Positions 7,164-14,854 of a DNA stretch of 64,000 nucleotides are shown piece by piece; positions within the stretch are counted from its first letter, which is position 1; every line of letters begins with the position of its first letter. Position numbers and translations under genes: made by a program. Origin of the DNA: Mesorhizobium huakuii (GTDB lineage: Bacteria; Pseudomonadota; Alphaproteobacteria; Rhizobiales; Rhizobiaceae); NCBI RefSeq assembly GCF_014189455.1, contig NZ_CP050296.1, positions 2,414,001-2,478,000 of the forward strand, given 5' to 3'. The notes beneath the pieces are model-generated. The model searched no databases, was not told where the DNA came from, and saw nothing but the letters and a program-made list of their open reading frames with translations.

Positions 7164-7748
7164 TTAAGCGATGCCGAAGCGGCGCAACCCGCTCTCGGTG
7201 AGTATTTCCGGGATGACCACGTCATGGTTCTCGTCCGGAACCTGCGCCACCTCCTGGCAGTCGAAGGCGATGCCGATCAGCCTGGGCGTATGCCCCTTGT
7301 CGACGAGCCTGGCGATCGCGCGGTCGTAATAGCCGGCGCCGTAGCCGATGCGGTGGCCGCGCGCATCGAAGGCGGCGAGCGGCACCAGCATCACCTCGGG
7401 ATCAAGCACCTCGGCCTCTTCATGGGGCCCGACCGTGCCAAAGCCCATGTCCACCATCGGCGCGCCGCGCACCAGTTCGCGAAAGACGATCGTGGTCTTG
7501 TCGAGAATGGCCGGCAGGCAAAGCCTGGCGCCCTGTTCGCGCAGGGCAAACATCAAGGGCCTGACGTCGACTTCCGAACGCATCGGCCAGAAGCCGGATA
7601 CGATCTGACCGGGCTCGATAGCAAGATGATCGCGCGCCGTCTCGGCCATTTCGAGCGCCATCTCCACCCGCCAGAATTCGTCGAGCGCATCGCGGCGTCC
7701 AAGCGCCTGGAGCCGCAGCTGTTTTTTCTGGTCTTTGAGAGATGTCAT
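7164..7748 (-). CDS. 5-formyltetrahydrofolate cyclo-ligase
   Basis: A 194-residue protein starting MTSLKDQKKQLRLQALGRRDAL; the open frame extends upstream to 7859 but homology begins here. It has the family pattern VSGFWPMRSEVDVRPL, a nucleotide-binding LVPLAAFDARGHRIGYGAGYYDRAI (G-x-G-x-G-Y-Y-D) and IGIAFDCQEVAQVPDENHDVVIPEI. It converts 5-formyl-THF to 5,10-methenyl-THF with ATP in the cytoplasm. The 6S RNA gene lies directly upstream on the same strand, an arrangement conserved in many proteobacteria, and the two may be cotranscribed. Confidence 0.95.
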   Translation of the reverse strand: MTSLKDQKKQLRLQALGRRDALDEFWRVEMALEMAETARDHLAIEPGQIVSGFWPMRSEVDVRPLMFALREQGARLCLPAILDKTTIVFRELVRGAPMVDMGFGTVGPHEEAEVLDPEVMLVPLAAFDARGHRIGYGAGYYDRAIARLVDKGHTPRLIGIAFDCQEVAQVPDENHDVVIPEILTESGLRRFGIA

Positions 7749-7845
7749 GCGCGGACGATAGAAAAGGCCGGATACGGATGGCGTTTTGGGAGCGACGTTT
7801 TCTACCGCATCATCCACCGCAATGCATGGATGCGCTGCAAGAAGT

Positions 7846-8000
7846 GACGATCCACACAACCGGTGGAGAGAGCGATCCCGGGAACCTACAAAGTAGGTGG
7901 GCGCCGTGTGAGAAAACCCACGGGTCTTCCCAGGGACAGCTCCCTAAGGATCGTTAAGGCCCCGGGGAAAATGTTCTCCTGCCGGGAAGCACAGACCGTC
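7846..8000 (-). ncRNA. ssrS: 6S RNA
   Basis: A 155-nt region on the minus strand, directly upstream of the cyclo-ligase gene. The ends pair: GACGGTC (8000-7994) with GATCGTC (7852-7846), then CCGG..GGAGA with TCTCC.CCGG. The centre is largely unpaired on both sides, as in the open-promoter mimic of 6S RNA. The alphaproteobacterial hairpin CCTACTTTGTAGG (7885-7897) is also present. 6S RNA sequesters the housekeeping RNA polymerase holoenzyme. The exact ends are inferred from the closing stem. Confidence 0.8.
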
Positions 8001-8136
8001 CTCCCCAATATAGGCCGCTCATCGGTCAAGCGCCAGTGACGCAGGTGGCCTCGGCGGCTTTATTCGCCTCCCGCGTCGCGCCCTTGCACAGGCCGGGCGG
8101 CGTCCTTACGCTCACGGAATGAACCAAGGAGCAAAA

Positions 8137-8976
8137 ATGCGTTTCGAAGGCACGGCGGCCTATGTCGCCGACAAGGATCTGATGGTGGCCGTCAACGCGG
8201 CGATCGCGCTGGAGCGGCCCTTGCTGGTCAAGGGCGAGCCCGGAACCGGCAAGACCGAGCTAGCCCGCCAGGTGGCGGCGGCACTCGGCCTCGATCTCAT
8301 CGAATGGCACGTCAAATCGACGACGCGGGCACAGCAAGGCCTTTACGAGTATGACGCCGTGTCGCGGCTGCGCGACAGCCAACTCGGCGATGCCAGGTTC
8401 AATGACATCAAGAACTACATCAAGCGCGGCAAGCTCTGGGAGGCATTCGCGGCGGGCAAGAAGGTCGTGCTTTTGATCGACGAGATCGACAAGGCCGACA
8501 TCGAATTCCCCAACGACCTGCTGCAGGAACTCGATCGGATGGAGTTCTTCGTCTACGAAACCGGCGAGACCATCCGCGCCGCCGTCCGCCCTATCGTCAT
8601 CATCACCTCCAACAACGAGAAGGAACTGCCGGACGCCTTTCTGCGCCGCTGCTTCTTCCACTACATCCGCTTTCCCGACGTCGACACGCTGCACAGGATT
8701 GTCGATGTCCACTATCCCGGCATCAAGCAGAACCTGGTGCGCGCGGCCCTCACCCAGTTCTACGAGATCCGCGAGGTGCCAGGCCTGAAGAAGAAGCCGT
8801 CGACCTCCGAGGCGCTCGACTGGATAAGGCTGCTGGTCGCCGACGACATCGCACCCGAGGATTTGCGCGCCGACCCGAAAAACGCACTGCCCAAACTGCA
8901 CGGTGCGCTGCTGAAGAACGAACAGGACGTGCATCTGTTCGAGCGGCTGGCCTTCATGGCGAGGCGGCAGCAATAG
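8137..8976 (+). CDS. MoxR-family AAA+ ATPase
   Basis: A 279-residue protein. The start at 8137 is chosen for the AAGGAG at 8126-8131; an ATG at 8119 in the same frame lacks a ribosome site. Walker A is GEPGTGKT, Walker B VVLLIDEIDKAD, sensor 1 IITSNNEKELPDAFLRR. MoxR ATPases act as chaperones for metal-cofactor insertion or complex assembly with VWA-domain partners. The partner here is probably the CoxE-like VWA gene at 10180, separated by a GNAT gene and hicAB. Confidence 0.93.
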   Translation: MRFEGTAAYVADKDLMVAVNAAIALERPLLVKGEPGTGKTELARQVAAALGLDLIEWHVKSTTRAQQGLYEYDAVSRLRDSQLGDARFNDIKNYIKRGKLWEAFAAGKKVVLLIDEIDKADIEFPNDLLQELDRMEFFVYETGETIRAAVRPIVIITSNNEKELPDAFLRRCFFHYIRFPDVDTLHRIVDVHYPGIKQNLVRAALTQFYEIREVPGLKKKPSTSEALDWIRLLVADDIAPEDLRADPKNALPKLHGALLKNEQDVHLFERLAFMARRQQ

Positions 8977-9054
8977 CGCTTTCCCCTTCTGTGGACCGTT
9001 GCTGCCAGTCGGACAGGAAGGCAGCTTCGGCTCAGAACCTTCGGAGGAGATGAA

Positions 9055-9501
9055 ATGTCTGAAATTATTGTCCGCCCGCTCGCGCAGTCCGACCATGCCG
9101 ACTGGAAGCGCCTGTGGACCGACTATCTCACCTTCTACGAGACCAAGCTGCCGGAAGAGGTCTACGCCGTCACCTGGAAGCGGCTGTTTACGGAAGGTGA
9201 GTTCGAGCCGAAAGGTTTTATTGCCACCTTCGACGGCAAGGCGGTCGGCCTCACCCACTATCTCTACCACCGCTCAGGCTGGTCCGAGAAAAACAATTGC
9301 TACCTGCAGGATCTGTTCGCTGACCCAGACGTGCGCGGCAAGGGCATCGGTGCGGCATTGATCAAGGCGGTGAAGGACGCTGCAGAAAAAAACGGCGTCA
9401 AGAACGTCTATTGGATGACGCACGAGACCAACACAACGGCTCGCAAGCTCTACGACCACGTAGCGCGCCGCACCGGCTTCATCGAGTACGACCTGCTGTG
9501 A
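9055..9501 (+). CDS. GNAT-family N-acetyltransferase
   Basis: A 148-residue single GNAT domain. The N-terminal strand is IIVRPLAQSDHADWKRLW, and the acetyl-CoA-binding motif A is LQDLFADPDVRGKGIGAALIKAVKDAA, with R/K-G-K-G-I-G matching the Q/R-x-x-G-x-G/A signature. NVYWMTHETNTTARKLYDHVARRTGFIEYDL follows as motif B. A start with good spacing to GGAGGAG at 9044-9050 is present. The acceptor substrate is unknown. Confidence 0.9.
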   Translation: MSEIIVRPLAQSDHADWKRLWTDYLTFYETKLPEEVYAVTWKRLFTEGEFEPKGFIATFDGKAVGLTHYLYHRSGWSEKNNCYLQDLFADPDVRGKGIGAALIKAVKDAAEKNGVKNVYWMTHETNTTARKLYDHVARRTGFIEYDLL

Positions 9502-9563
9502 AGAAAGTTGACGATTGAAATAGCAGCTTTTGCGCAATATATTGCGCATGATCAGGAGTGTGG

Positions 9564-9758
9564 ATGCCACTGATCGAGACCAATACGCGCAAGATCGTCA
9601 CAAGGCTTTTGCGCGACGGTTGGCTAAGTGTCGGCGGCGGCAAGCACGACAAGTATGAGCATTCGGACCGACCCGAGGTGATAATCATCGTGCCTCGGCA
9701 TCGTGAACAATCTCCCGGTGTCGCCCGGTCGATCGCCCGACTGGCTGGATGGATTTGA
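9564..9758 (+). CDS. hicA: HicA-family mRNA interferase toxin
   Basis: A 64-residue protein with the HicA double-stranded-RNA-binding fold pattern: TRKIVTRLLRDGWLSVGGGKHDKYEHSDRPEVIIIVPRHREQSPGVARSIARLAGW. The G-x-K/S-H motif (GGGKHDKYEH) holds the catalytic His. It would be followed 11 bases later by its hicB antitoxin. The ATG at 9564 is used; a GTG at 9558 is in frame. The toxin frame is intact although hicB appears frameshifted. Confidence 0.9.
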   Translation: MPLIETNTRKIVTRLLRDGWLSVGGGKHDKYEHSDRPEVIIIVPRHREQSPGVARSIARLAGWI

Positions 9759-9769
9759 GGACGGACCGC

Positions 9770-10173
9770 ATGACGCATTATGTCGGAATTCTAGATGGCG
9801 CGAGGGATGTCTGGGGGTGCGGGTGCCTGATCTTCCCGGCTGCCATGGTGGCGGCGCAAGCCCCGAAGAGGCCATTGCCGACGCGACGTCCGCCGTGCGC
9901 GAATGGGCCGAAGCACGCTTGGCAAAACATCTGCCTCTGCCTGGATCCAGTACAGTTGCCGAGCTGCTCAAACAGGGTGAAATCGACAGCGCCTCAGGTG
10001 AATCCGCCGTGATGATACCGGTGCTGATCGACTCCGGCCGCCCCGTCCGGGCCAATCTATCGCTCGACGCCGGTCTCCTGGCGGCGATCGACGAGGAAGC
10101 CGGCCGGCGTGGCTTGACACGTTCCGCCTTCATTGCAAGCGCTGCTCGAGAGAAGATCGAGGGCCATAGATAA
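9770..10173 (+). pseudogene. hicB: HicB-family antitoxin, frameshifted in a G5 run
   Basis: From the ATG at 9770 the frame reads MTHYVGILDGARDVWG, a typical HicB start. It then leaves the family at GGGGG (9813-9817). One extra G would restore VRVPDLPGCHGGGASPEEAIADATSAVREWAEARLAKH and, after a linker, a C-terminal DNA-binding region ending GRPVRANLSLDAGLLAAIDEEAGRRGLTRSAFIASAAREKIEGHR (ribbon-helix-helix type). As given, the C-terminal part is open only from an upstream frame beginning at 9703 inside hicA. HicB normally neutralises HicA and autorepresses. A live cell with intact hicA and no HicB is unlikely, so sequencing error or use of the 9703 frame are both possible. Confidence 0.85.
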
Positions 10174-10179
10174 CTGACC

Positions 10180-11370
10180 ATGTTCATCCCCTTCTTCCTC
10201 GAACTGAAGGCCGCACGTGTCCCCGTTTCGCTGCGGGAATATTTGTCGCTGCTGGAAGGGTTGGAAGCCGGACTGGTCGACTATGACGTCGAGGGTTTTT
10301 ACTACCTGGCCCGGGCTGCTCTGGTGAAGGACGAGCGCCATATCGACCGCTTCGACCAGGTGTTCGCGCATGCCTTCAAGGGCATCGAGGCGCTGGGCGG
10401 AACGGATGCGGTCAATGTCGCCAATATTCCCGAGGAATGGCTGCGCCGCCTTGCCGAAAAGCACCTGACCGAGGAAGAGAAAAAGCTGGTCGAGGCGCTC
10501 GGCGGTTTCGAAAAGCTGATGGAGACGCTGAAACAGCGGCTCGAGGAACAGAAAGGCCGTCACCAGGGCGGCTCGAAATGGATCGGCACCGGCGGCACTT
10601 CGCCCTTCGGCGCTTATGGCTACAATCCCGAAGGCGTGCGCATCGGCCAGCACGAAAGCCGCAACCGGCGTGCGGTGAAAGTGTGGGACAAGCGCGAGTT
10701 CCGGAATTTCGACGATGCCGTCGAGCTCGGCACCCGCAACATCAAGATCGCGCTGAAGCGGCTGCGCCGCTGGGTGCGCGAGGGCGCCGAGGAGGAATTC
10801 GACCTGCCCGGCACCATCCATGCCACCGCCGAGCACGGCTATCTCGACGTGCGGACGCGGCCCGAACGGCGCAACGCCCTGAAACTGCTGATGTTCTTCG
10901 ATGTCGGCGGCTCGATGGACGACCACATCAAGAGCGTCGAAGAGCTGTTTTCGGCGGCGCGGGCCGAATTCCGCCAGCTCGAATATTTTTACTTTCACAA
11001 CTGCCTCTATGAGGGCGTGTGGAAGGACAACCGGCGACGCCACGCCGAGGTGATCCCGACCTTCGACCTTCTCCACAAATACGGTCCAGACTACAAGGTG
11101 ATCGTCGTCGGCGACGCTTCGATGAGCCCTTACGAGATCGCCCACCCCGGCGGGTCAGTGGAACACTGGAACCCGGAGGCCGGCGCCGTCTGGCTTGGCC
11201 GCCTGCTGCAGCAATGGCCGAATGCGGTATGGCTCAATCCCGAGAGCGAGAAGAACTGGGGCTACACCCATTCCATCGCCATGATCCGCGACATCTTCGG
11301 CGGCCGCATGTTCCCGCTGACGCTGGCCGGGCTCGAAAGCGCGACGAAGCAGCTTTCCAGAAAGCATTGA
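10180..11370 (+). CDS. CoxE-like VWA-domain protein, partner of MoxR
   Basis: A 396-residue protein starting MFIPFFLELKAARVPVSLREYLSLLEGLEAG, the N-terminus of the VWA-containing CoxE family. The C-terminal VWA domain begins NALKLLMFFDVGGSMDDHIKSVEELFSAARAEF, in which the MIDAS motif DxSxS reads DVGGSMD (a glycine replaces the first serine). Later pieces are VIVVGDASMSPYEI and WLNPESEKNWGYTHSIAMIRDIF. CoxE/MoxR pairs assist maturation of metalloenzymes such as CO dehydrogenase, but no client enzyme is encoded nearby. It begins 6 bases after hicB. Confidence 0.9.
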   Translation: MFIPFFLELKAARVPVSLREYLSLLEGLEAGLVDYDVEGFYYLARAALVKDERHIDRFDQVFAHAFKGIEALGGTDAVNVANIPEEWLRRLAEKHLTEEEKKLVEALGGFEKLMETLKQRLEEQKGRHQGGSKWIGTGGTSPFGAYGYNPEGVRIGQHESRNRRAVKVWDKREFRNFDDAVELGTRNIKIALKRLRRWVREGAEEEFDLPGTIHATAEHGYLDVRTRPERRNALKLLMFFDVGGSMDDHIKSVEELFSAARAEFRQLEYFYFHNCLYEGVWKDNRRRHAEVIPTFDLLHKYGPDYKVIVVGDASMSPYEIAHPGGSVEHWNPEAGAVWLGRLLQQWPNAVWLNPESEKNWGYTHSIAMIRDIFGGRMFPLTLAGLESATKQLSRKH

Positions 11371-11388
11371 AAGACCTACGGGAGATCC

Positions 11389-12185
11389 ATGACCTGCTTC
11401 CTCTGCCTGCAGTGTGGCGTCCAGTTCGCGGCGACGGAGACACCGCCACAACACTGCCCGATCTGCGAAGACGAGCGGCAGTTCGTGCGCTGGGAGGGCC
11501 AGGCCTGGATCACGCCGCAGGAGCTCGCCGCCGGGCATCGGCTGATGATGCGGGACGATGCCGGCGTGCTCGGCTTCGGCATCGAGCCGCGCTTCGCCAT
11601 CGGCCAGCGGGCGCAGCTGGTGCAGACGCAGCACGGCAATGTGCTGTGGGACTGCGTCTCGCTGGTCAGCGACGAGGCCGTGGCCGAGATCACCCGCCGC
11701 GGCGGCCTGGTGGCCATCGCCATCTCGCACTGCCATTTCTATTCGGCGATGGGTGAATGGAGTGACGCGTTTGGCGGCGTGCCGATCTATCTCCATGCCG
11801 ATGACCGCCAATGGATCATGCGGCCGCATCCCTCGATCGTCAGCTGGCAAGGCGAGACACTGGCCATAAACCCGTCGCTGACACTCATCCGCTGCGGCGG
11901 CCATTTTCCCGGCAGCCAGGTGCTGCACTGGCAGCGCGAGGGCGGCAACGCGCTGCTGACCGGCGACACCGTGCAGGTGACGCCGACGCGCCGCCATGTT
12001 AGCTTCAGTACAGCTATCCCAACCAGATACCGCTCAACGCGGCGGCCGTACGCCGCATCGCGGCAGCACAGGAACCCTTCGACTTCGACGACATCCGTGG
12101 CGCATGGTGGGAGCTGAATATTATCAGCGGCGGGAAGGCGGCGTTCAACGCATCGGTCGCTCGTTATCTCGCGGCCATCGCATGA
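11389..12185 (+). pseudogene. MBL-fold hydrolase with N-terminal zinc ribbon, frameshifted
   Basis: The protein starts with a four-cysteine zinc-ribbon-like segment (CLQC ... CPIC), followed by a metallo-beta-lactamase-fold domain. ITRRGGLVAIAISHCHFYSAMGEW carries the HxH part of the metal motif, and GGHFPGSQVLHW and LLTGDTVQVTPTRRHVSF follow. Just after VSF the frame breaks: TTCAGTACAGC (12003-12013) lacks a T found in the family's ATGTAC. Restoring it gives SYPNQIPLNAAAVRRIAAA and an in-frame end at the TGA 12183-12185 (WWELNIISGGKAAFNASVARYLAAIA). Without it the frame runs on to 12117 with nonsense. The gene follows the VWA gene by 18 bases and probably belongs to the same operon. Substrate unknown. 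Confidence 0.82.
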
Positions 12186-12285
12186 CAGGCGATCGAAAAT
12201 GCGAGAAAATCCGGTAACAAATGCCTATGTTGGTGCGAATATGAGGTTGCAATCAACAACGAGCCGGCAAGGCTGAGGAGATCAA

Positions 12286-12690
12286 ATGGACACCCACACC
12301 TACCCTGTCACCCGCACCGATGCCGAATGGCGCGCCCGGCTGACGCCGGAGCAATATGCGGTCCTGCGCGGCCACGGCACCGAGCGGCCGGGAAGCTGCG
12401 CCCTGCTCTACGAGAAGCGCGCCGGCACATTTTCCTGCGTCGGCTGCGACCAGCCGCTGTTCGAATCCAAGCTGAAGTTCGAGAGCGGCACCGGCTGGCC
12501 GAGTTTCAACGATCCCGTGCCCGGCTCCGTCGAGAACACCATCGACCGCAGCTACGGCATGGTCCGCACCGAGTGCCATTGCGCGCGCTGCGGCAGCCAT
12601 CTCGGCCATGTCTTCGAAGACGGCCCGCCGCCGACCGGCCTGCGCTACTGCATCAACGGCGTGGCGCTGAAATTCGAGCCGGCCGCCTGA
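12286..12690 (+). CDS. msrB: Peptide-methionine (R)-S-oxide reductase
   Basis: A 134-residue MsrB. Two zinc-binding CxxC pairs are visible (CVGCDQ and CARCGS). [11 protein letters not shown] and the catalytic region [24 protein letters not shown] follow, with the catalytic Cys in RYCIN. It reduces the R-epimer of methionine sulfoxide in proteins, using thioredoxin. GAGGAG at 12275-12280 supports the start. A strong terminator follows 23 bases after the stop. Confidence 0.97.
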   Translation: MDTHTYPVTRTDAEWRARLTPEQYAVLRGHGTERPGSCALLYEKRAGTFSCVGCDQPLFESKLKFESGTGWPSFNDPVPGSVENTIDRSYGMVRTECHCARCGSHLGHVFEDGPPPTGLRYCINGVALKFEPAA

Positions 12691-12712
12691 TCGGCATCTT
12701 ATAGCTTTCGGC

Positions 12713-12738
12713 AAAGGGCGGCTTCGGCCGCCCTTTTT
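12713..12738 (+). terminator. Rho-independent terminator of msrB
   Basis: GGGCGGC (12716-12722), loop TTCG, GCCGCCC (12727-12733), with AAA before and TTTTT after. It is a strong intrinsic terminator in the msrB direction and probably also serves the convergent gene at 12760. Confidence 0.9.
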
Positions 12739-12759
12739 CGTATGCGCAGGCTGAGCGCT

Positions 12760-13104
12760 TCAGGCAACAACTGTCGCGATCAGCCAAAGCGCCGAACCCA
12801 GCATCACCAGCGAAGCCTTGGCGCCACCGGATTTCTCGGCCGTCCGCCAGACCGCGATGGTGAGAAAGATGTTGTAGGGCACCGGCAGAAAATGCACCGC
12901 CAGCACCGCCCAGAGCGGCAGCTTCAGCCCGAGCAGCACCAGAGCCAGCGCCGAAGAGGCTATGTTGAGGGCCGTCCCGACAAGCATCATGTCGCGCCAG
13001 AACAGCCGGTCGATCGGGACCTCGCCAAGCCAACGCGAGCGAAAGAAGCCGGCGTTGCGTTTGGCCCCTTCGGGCGCCGCGCCCAGCGCATCGAGATCGT
13101 CCAT
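12760..13104 (-). CDS. Small membrane protein of unknown function
   Basis: A 114-residue protein taken from the ATG at 13104 (MDDLDALGAAPEGAKRN); the frame is open further upstream to 13230 but that part looks non-coding. After a 35-residue soluble N-terminus there are three likely transmembrane helices (about 42-62, 64-84 and 94-112), separated by the short loop WRTAEKSGGAKAS. No recognised domain. It lies convergent to msrB and divergent from arsC. Hypothetical, but codon use fits a real gene. Confidence 0.6.
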   Translation of the reverse strand: MDDLDALGAAPEGAKRNAGFFRSRWLGEVPIDRLFWRDMMLVGTALNIASSALALVLLGLKLPLWAVLAVHFLPVPYNIFLTIAVWRTAEKSGGAKASLVMLGSALWLIATVVA

Positions 13105-13182
13105 CGGTCGAGCCTTCGCTAACTCAGCATGTCTCGAAAAAGCACCTCGGACGGCGCAGAAATCTGTCGTCATACCATGTAT

Positions 13183-13200
13183 GATCACGTAACTGTGATC
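13183..13200. promoter_or_regulatory. Inverted repeat GATCAC-N6-GTGATC upstream of arsC
   Basis: Perfect 6-bp arms GATCAC (13183-13188) and GTGATC (13195-13200), 44 bases before the arsC start and 79 bases before the divergent membrane-protein gene. The size and spacing fit a dimeric repressor or CRP/FNR-like site. The regulator is not identified, and no arsR gene is adjacent. Confidence 0.4.
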
Positions 13201-13243
13201 CGTATCGCATTCTGTCATTTGCGCAAACATGGAGGGGTTCGGA

Positions 13244-13753
13244 ATGAGCGATCATGTCTACAACGTTCTCTTTCTTTGCAACGCCAACTCCGCCCGCTCG
13301 ATCATCGGAGAGGCCATCTTGAACCGGATCGGATCCGGCCGATTCAAAGCCTATTCCGCTGGCGCGCGACCGAAAGGCAGCGTCAACCCCTATGCGCTTC
13401 AGTTGCTGGAAAGCCTGAGCTACGACACGTCCTTTGCCCGTTCGAAGAGCTGGGATGAGTTCTCCGGGCCCGACGCGCCGCAGATGAATTTCATCTTCAC
13501 CGTCTGCGACAACACTGCGGATGAGAGCTGCCCTGTCTGGCCCGGTCATCCGATGACGGCACTTTGGGCGGTGCCCGACCCCGCCAAGGCCAGTGGCACG
13601 GAAGCCGAGTGGCATCTCGCTTTCGCCGACGCCTATCGCATGCTGAACAACCGCATCGCGGTGTTCACCAATCTGCCGATGGGGTCACTTGATCGTCTGG
13701 CCTTGCAGGAACATTTGGACGTTATCGGCAGGGAGGCCCCGCAGCCGAGCTGA
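13244..13753 (+). CDS. ArsC-type arsenate reductase (LMW-phosphatase fold)
   Basis: A 169-residue protein. The start at 13244 is preceded by GGAGGGG at 13231-13237; an ATG at 13229 overlaps that ribosome site. The N-terminal P-loop VLFLCNANSARSIIGEAIL contains C-x5-R, the catalytic signature of low-molecular-weight phosphatases and of thioredoxin-linked arsenate reductases (more often CTHNSARS). AYSAGARPKGSVNPYALQLL and FIFTVCDNTADESCPVWPGHPMTALWAVPDP are family-typical and supply further cysteines. It likely reduces arsenate to arsenite in the cytoplasm. No ars transporter or ArsR lies beside it, so a phosphatase role is possible. Confidence 0.85.
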   Translation: MSDHVYNVLFLCNANSARSIIGEAILNRIGSGRFKAYSAGARPKGSVNPYALQLLESLSYDTSFARSKSWDEFSGPDAPQMNFIFTVCDNTADESCPVWPGHPMTALWAVPDPAKASGTEAEWHLAFADAYRMLNNRIAVFTNLPMGSLDRLALQEHLDVIGREAPQPS

Positions 13754-13778
13754 CGGGTCGCTGGGCGAGTCGAGGCCG

Positions 13779-14231
13779 TCAGACTTGCGACCAGGCGTTT
13801 CCGACCACCGCAATGACGGCCTGCTCGACGCGCGAGCATTCCGTCACCAGCCAGTCGGTCATGGCAGGCCAGTTGTCCTCGGCATAGCAGTTGACCCGCC
13901 ACATCGAATTGATGCCGAGGCCCTCGCAGCTTTGTTCCGGCCTGAGCTTCAGCCTGTCTTCGATCGCCGGCTGGAACGGCTTCAACCGCGACCAGCTTTG
14001 CGTGGCGCCGAACTTCTCGTTACGGCCGAAGAAGACGCCGACATGGTTCTGCGCCGGCGCGACATACATGGAAAGGACCAGGGCGAAGTCGGGCAGCCCG
14101 CGCTGCCAGAACCAGGGTCCGCGCCGCGCCAGCCGGGTTCTTTCTTCCGGATGCCGTTCGGCGAACAGCGACCAGAAGCCGCGATGGCGGAACTCCGAGG
14201 CGCGGCGACCGCCAAAGTCGAATTCGCTCAT
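13779..14231 (-). CDS. Hypothetical protein, 150 aa
   Basis: A soluble protein starting MSEFDFGGRRASEFRHRGFWS; an upstream ATG in frame at 14294 is less likely. Notable features are the tryptophan-rich segment GPWFWQRGLPDFALVLSMYVAPAQNHVGVFFGRN and a C-terminal helix. The pattern recalls DUF4268-like nuclease-associated domains, but not strongly enough to name. No signal peptide or membrane helix. Monocistronic and convergent with arsC. Confidence 0.6.
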   Translation of the reverse strand: MSEFDFGGRRASEFRHRGFWSLFAERHPEERTRLARRGPWFWQRGLPDFALVLSMYVAPAQNHVGVFFGRNEKFGATQSWSRLKPFQPAIEDRLKLRPEQSCEGLGINSMWRVNCYAEDNWPAMTDWLVTECSRVEQAVIAVVGNAWSQV

Positions 14232-14324
14232 GGTTCGATGCCCGCTCCAAGCATCACGCTCAGGCTGTTTCGAAATTCGCTCTTGGCGAGTCATATGGTG
14301 GTGGTTTCGAGAACCGTAGCGGAG

Positions 14325-14371
14325 CGTACTTAAGTACGTGAGCTCAGTTCTACTGCGCCGCCGCAGTAGAA
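14325..14371. repeat. Two perfect palindromes upstream of the 13779-14231 gene
   Basis: CGTACTTAAGTACG (14325-14338) is a perfect 14-bp palindrome. TTCTACTGCG (14348-14357) and CGCAGTAGAA (14362-14371) form a perfect 10-bp stem around CCGC. No T-run follows the second stem on either strand. It could be an operator pair or an extragenic repeat. Confidence 0.5.
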
Positions 14372-14431
14372 CGGGGAAGCGCAGAAAACGCCATCAGATG
14401 GCCGCCGGAGTAGAATTTCCAAACAGTCTCT

Positions 14432-14692
14432 TTATTCCATGCCGAGCGCGGCCATGTACAGATCTAAGATGGCGTCCTCTTCCTGGCGCTCGGCCTGGTC
14501 CTTCTTGCGCAGCCGGATGATGGTGCGGATCGCCTTGGTGTCGAAGCCGGTGCCCTTGGCCTCGGCGAAGACTTCCTTGATATCGTCGGCGATCGTCTTC
14601 TTCTCTTCCTCGAGCCGTTCGATGCGCTCGATGAGGGCACGCAGCTGGCCGGCGGCAACAGTCTGGCTGGTCTCGGTGATATCGTCGGCCAT
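14432..14692 (-). CDS. gapR: GapR-family DNA-binding protein (DUF2312)
   Basis: An 86-residue protein with the DUF2312/GapR pattern: [70 protein letters not shown]. GapR of Caulobacter forms a clamp on overtwisted, AT-rich DNA and helps topoisomerases during replication. The ATG at 14692 is chosen because GGAG lies 7 bases upstream; the in-frame TTG at 14704 is part of that ribosome site. Cytoplasmic, nucleoid-associated. Monocistronic. Confidence 0.93.
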   Translation of the reverse strand: MADDITETSQTVAAGQLRALIERIERLEEEKKTIADDIKEVFAEAKGTGFDTKAIRTIIRLRKKDQAERQEEDAILDLYMAALGME

Positions 14693-14854
14693 GTTTTTCT
14701 CCAAAGATTGGTTCTATGCCGCGACTCGGGCAGAGGCGGCGGCAAATTTGAGCCGGTTCGATGCCCGACCGGCGGCGGCGGGTCAAGCTGTTATCGAACA
14801 GCTCCCCACGGGCTGCCGACAGAAGCCGACAGCCTGCCCGTTCTTTGCGGGCGC

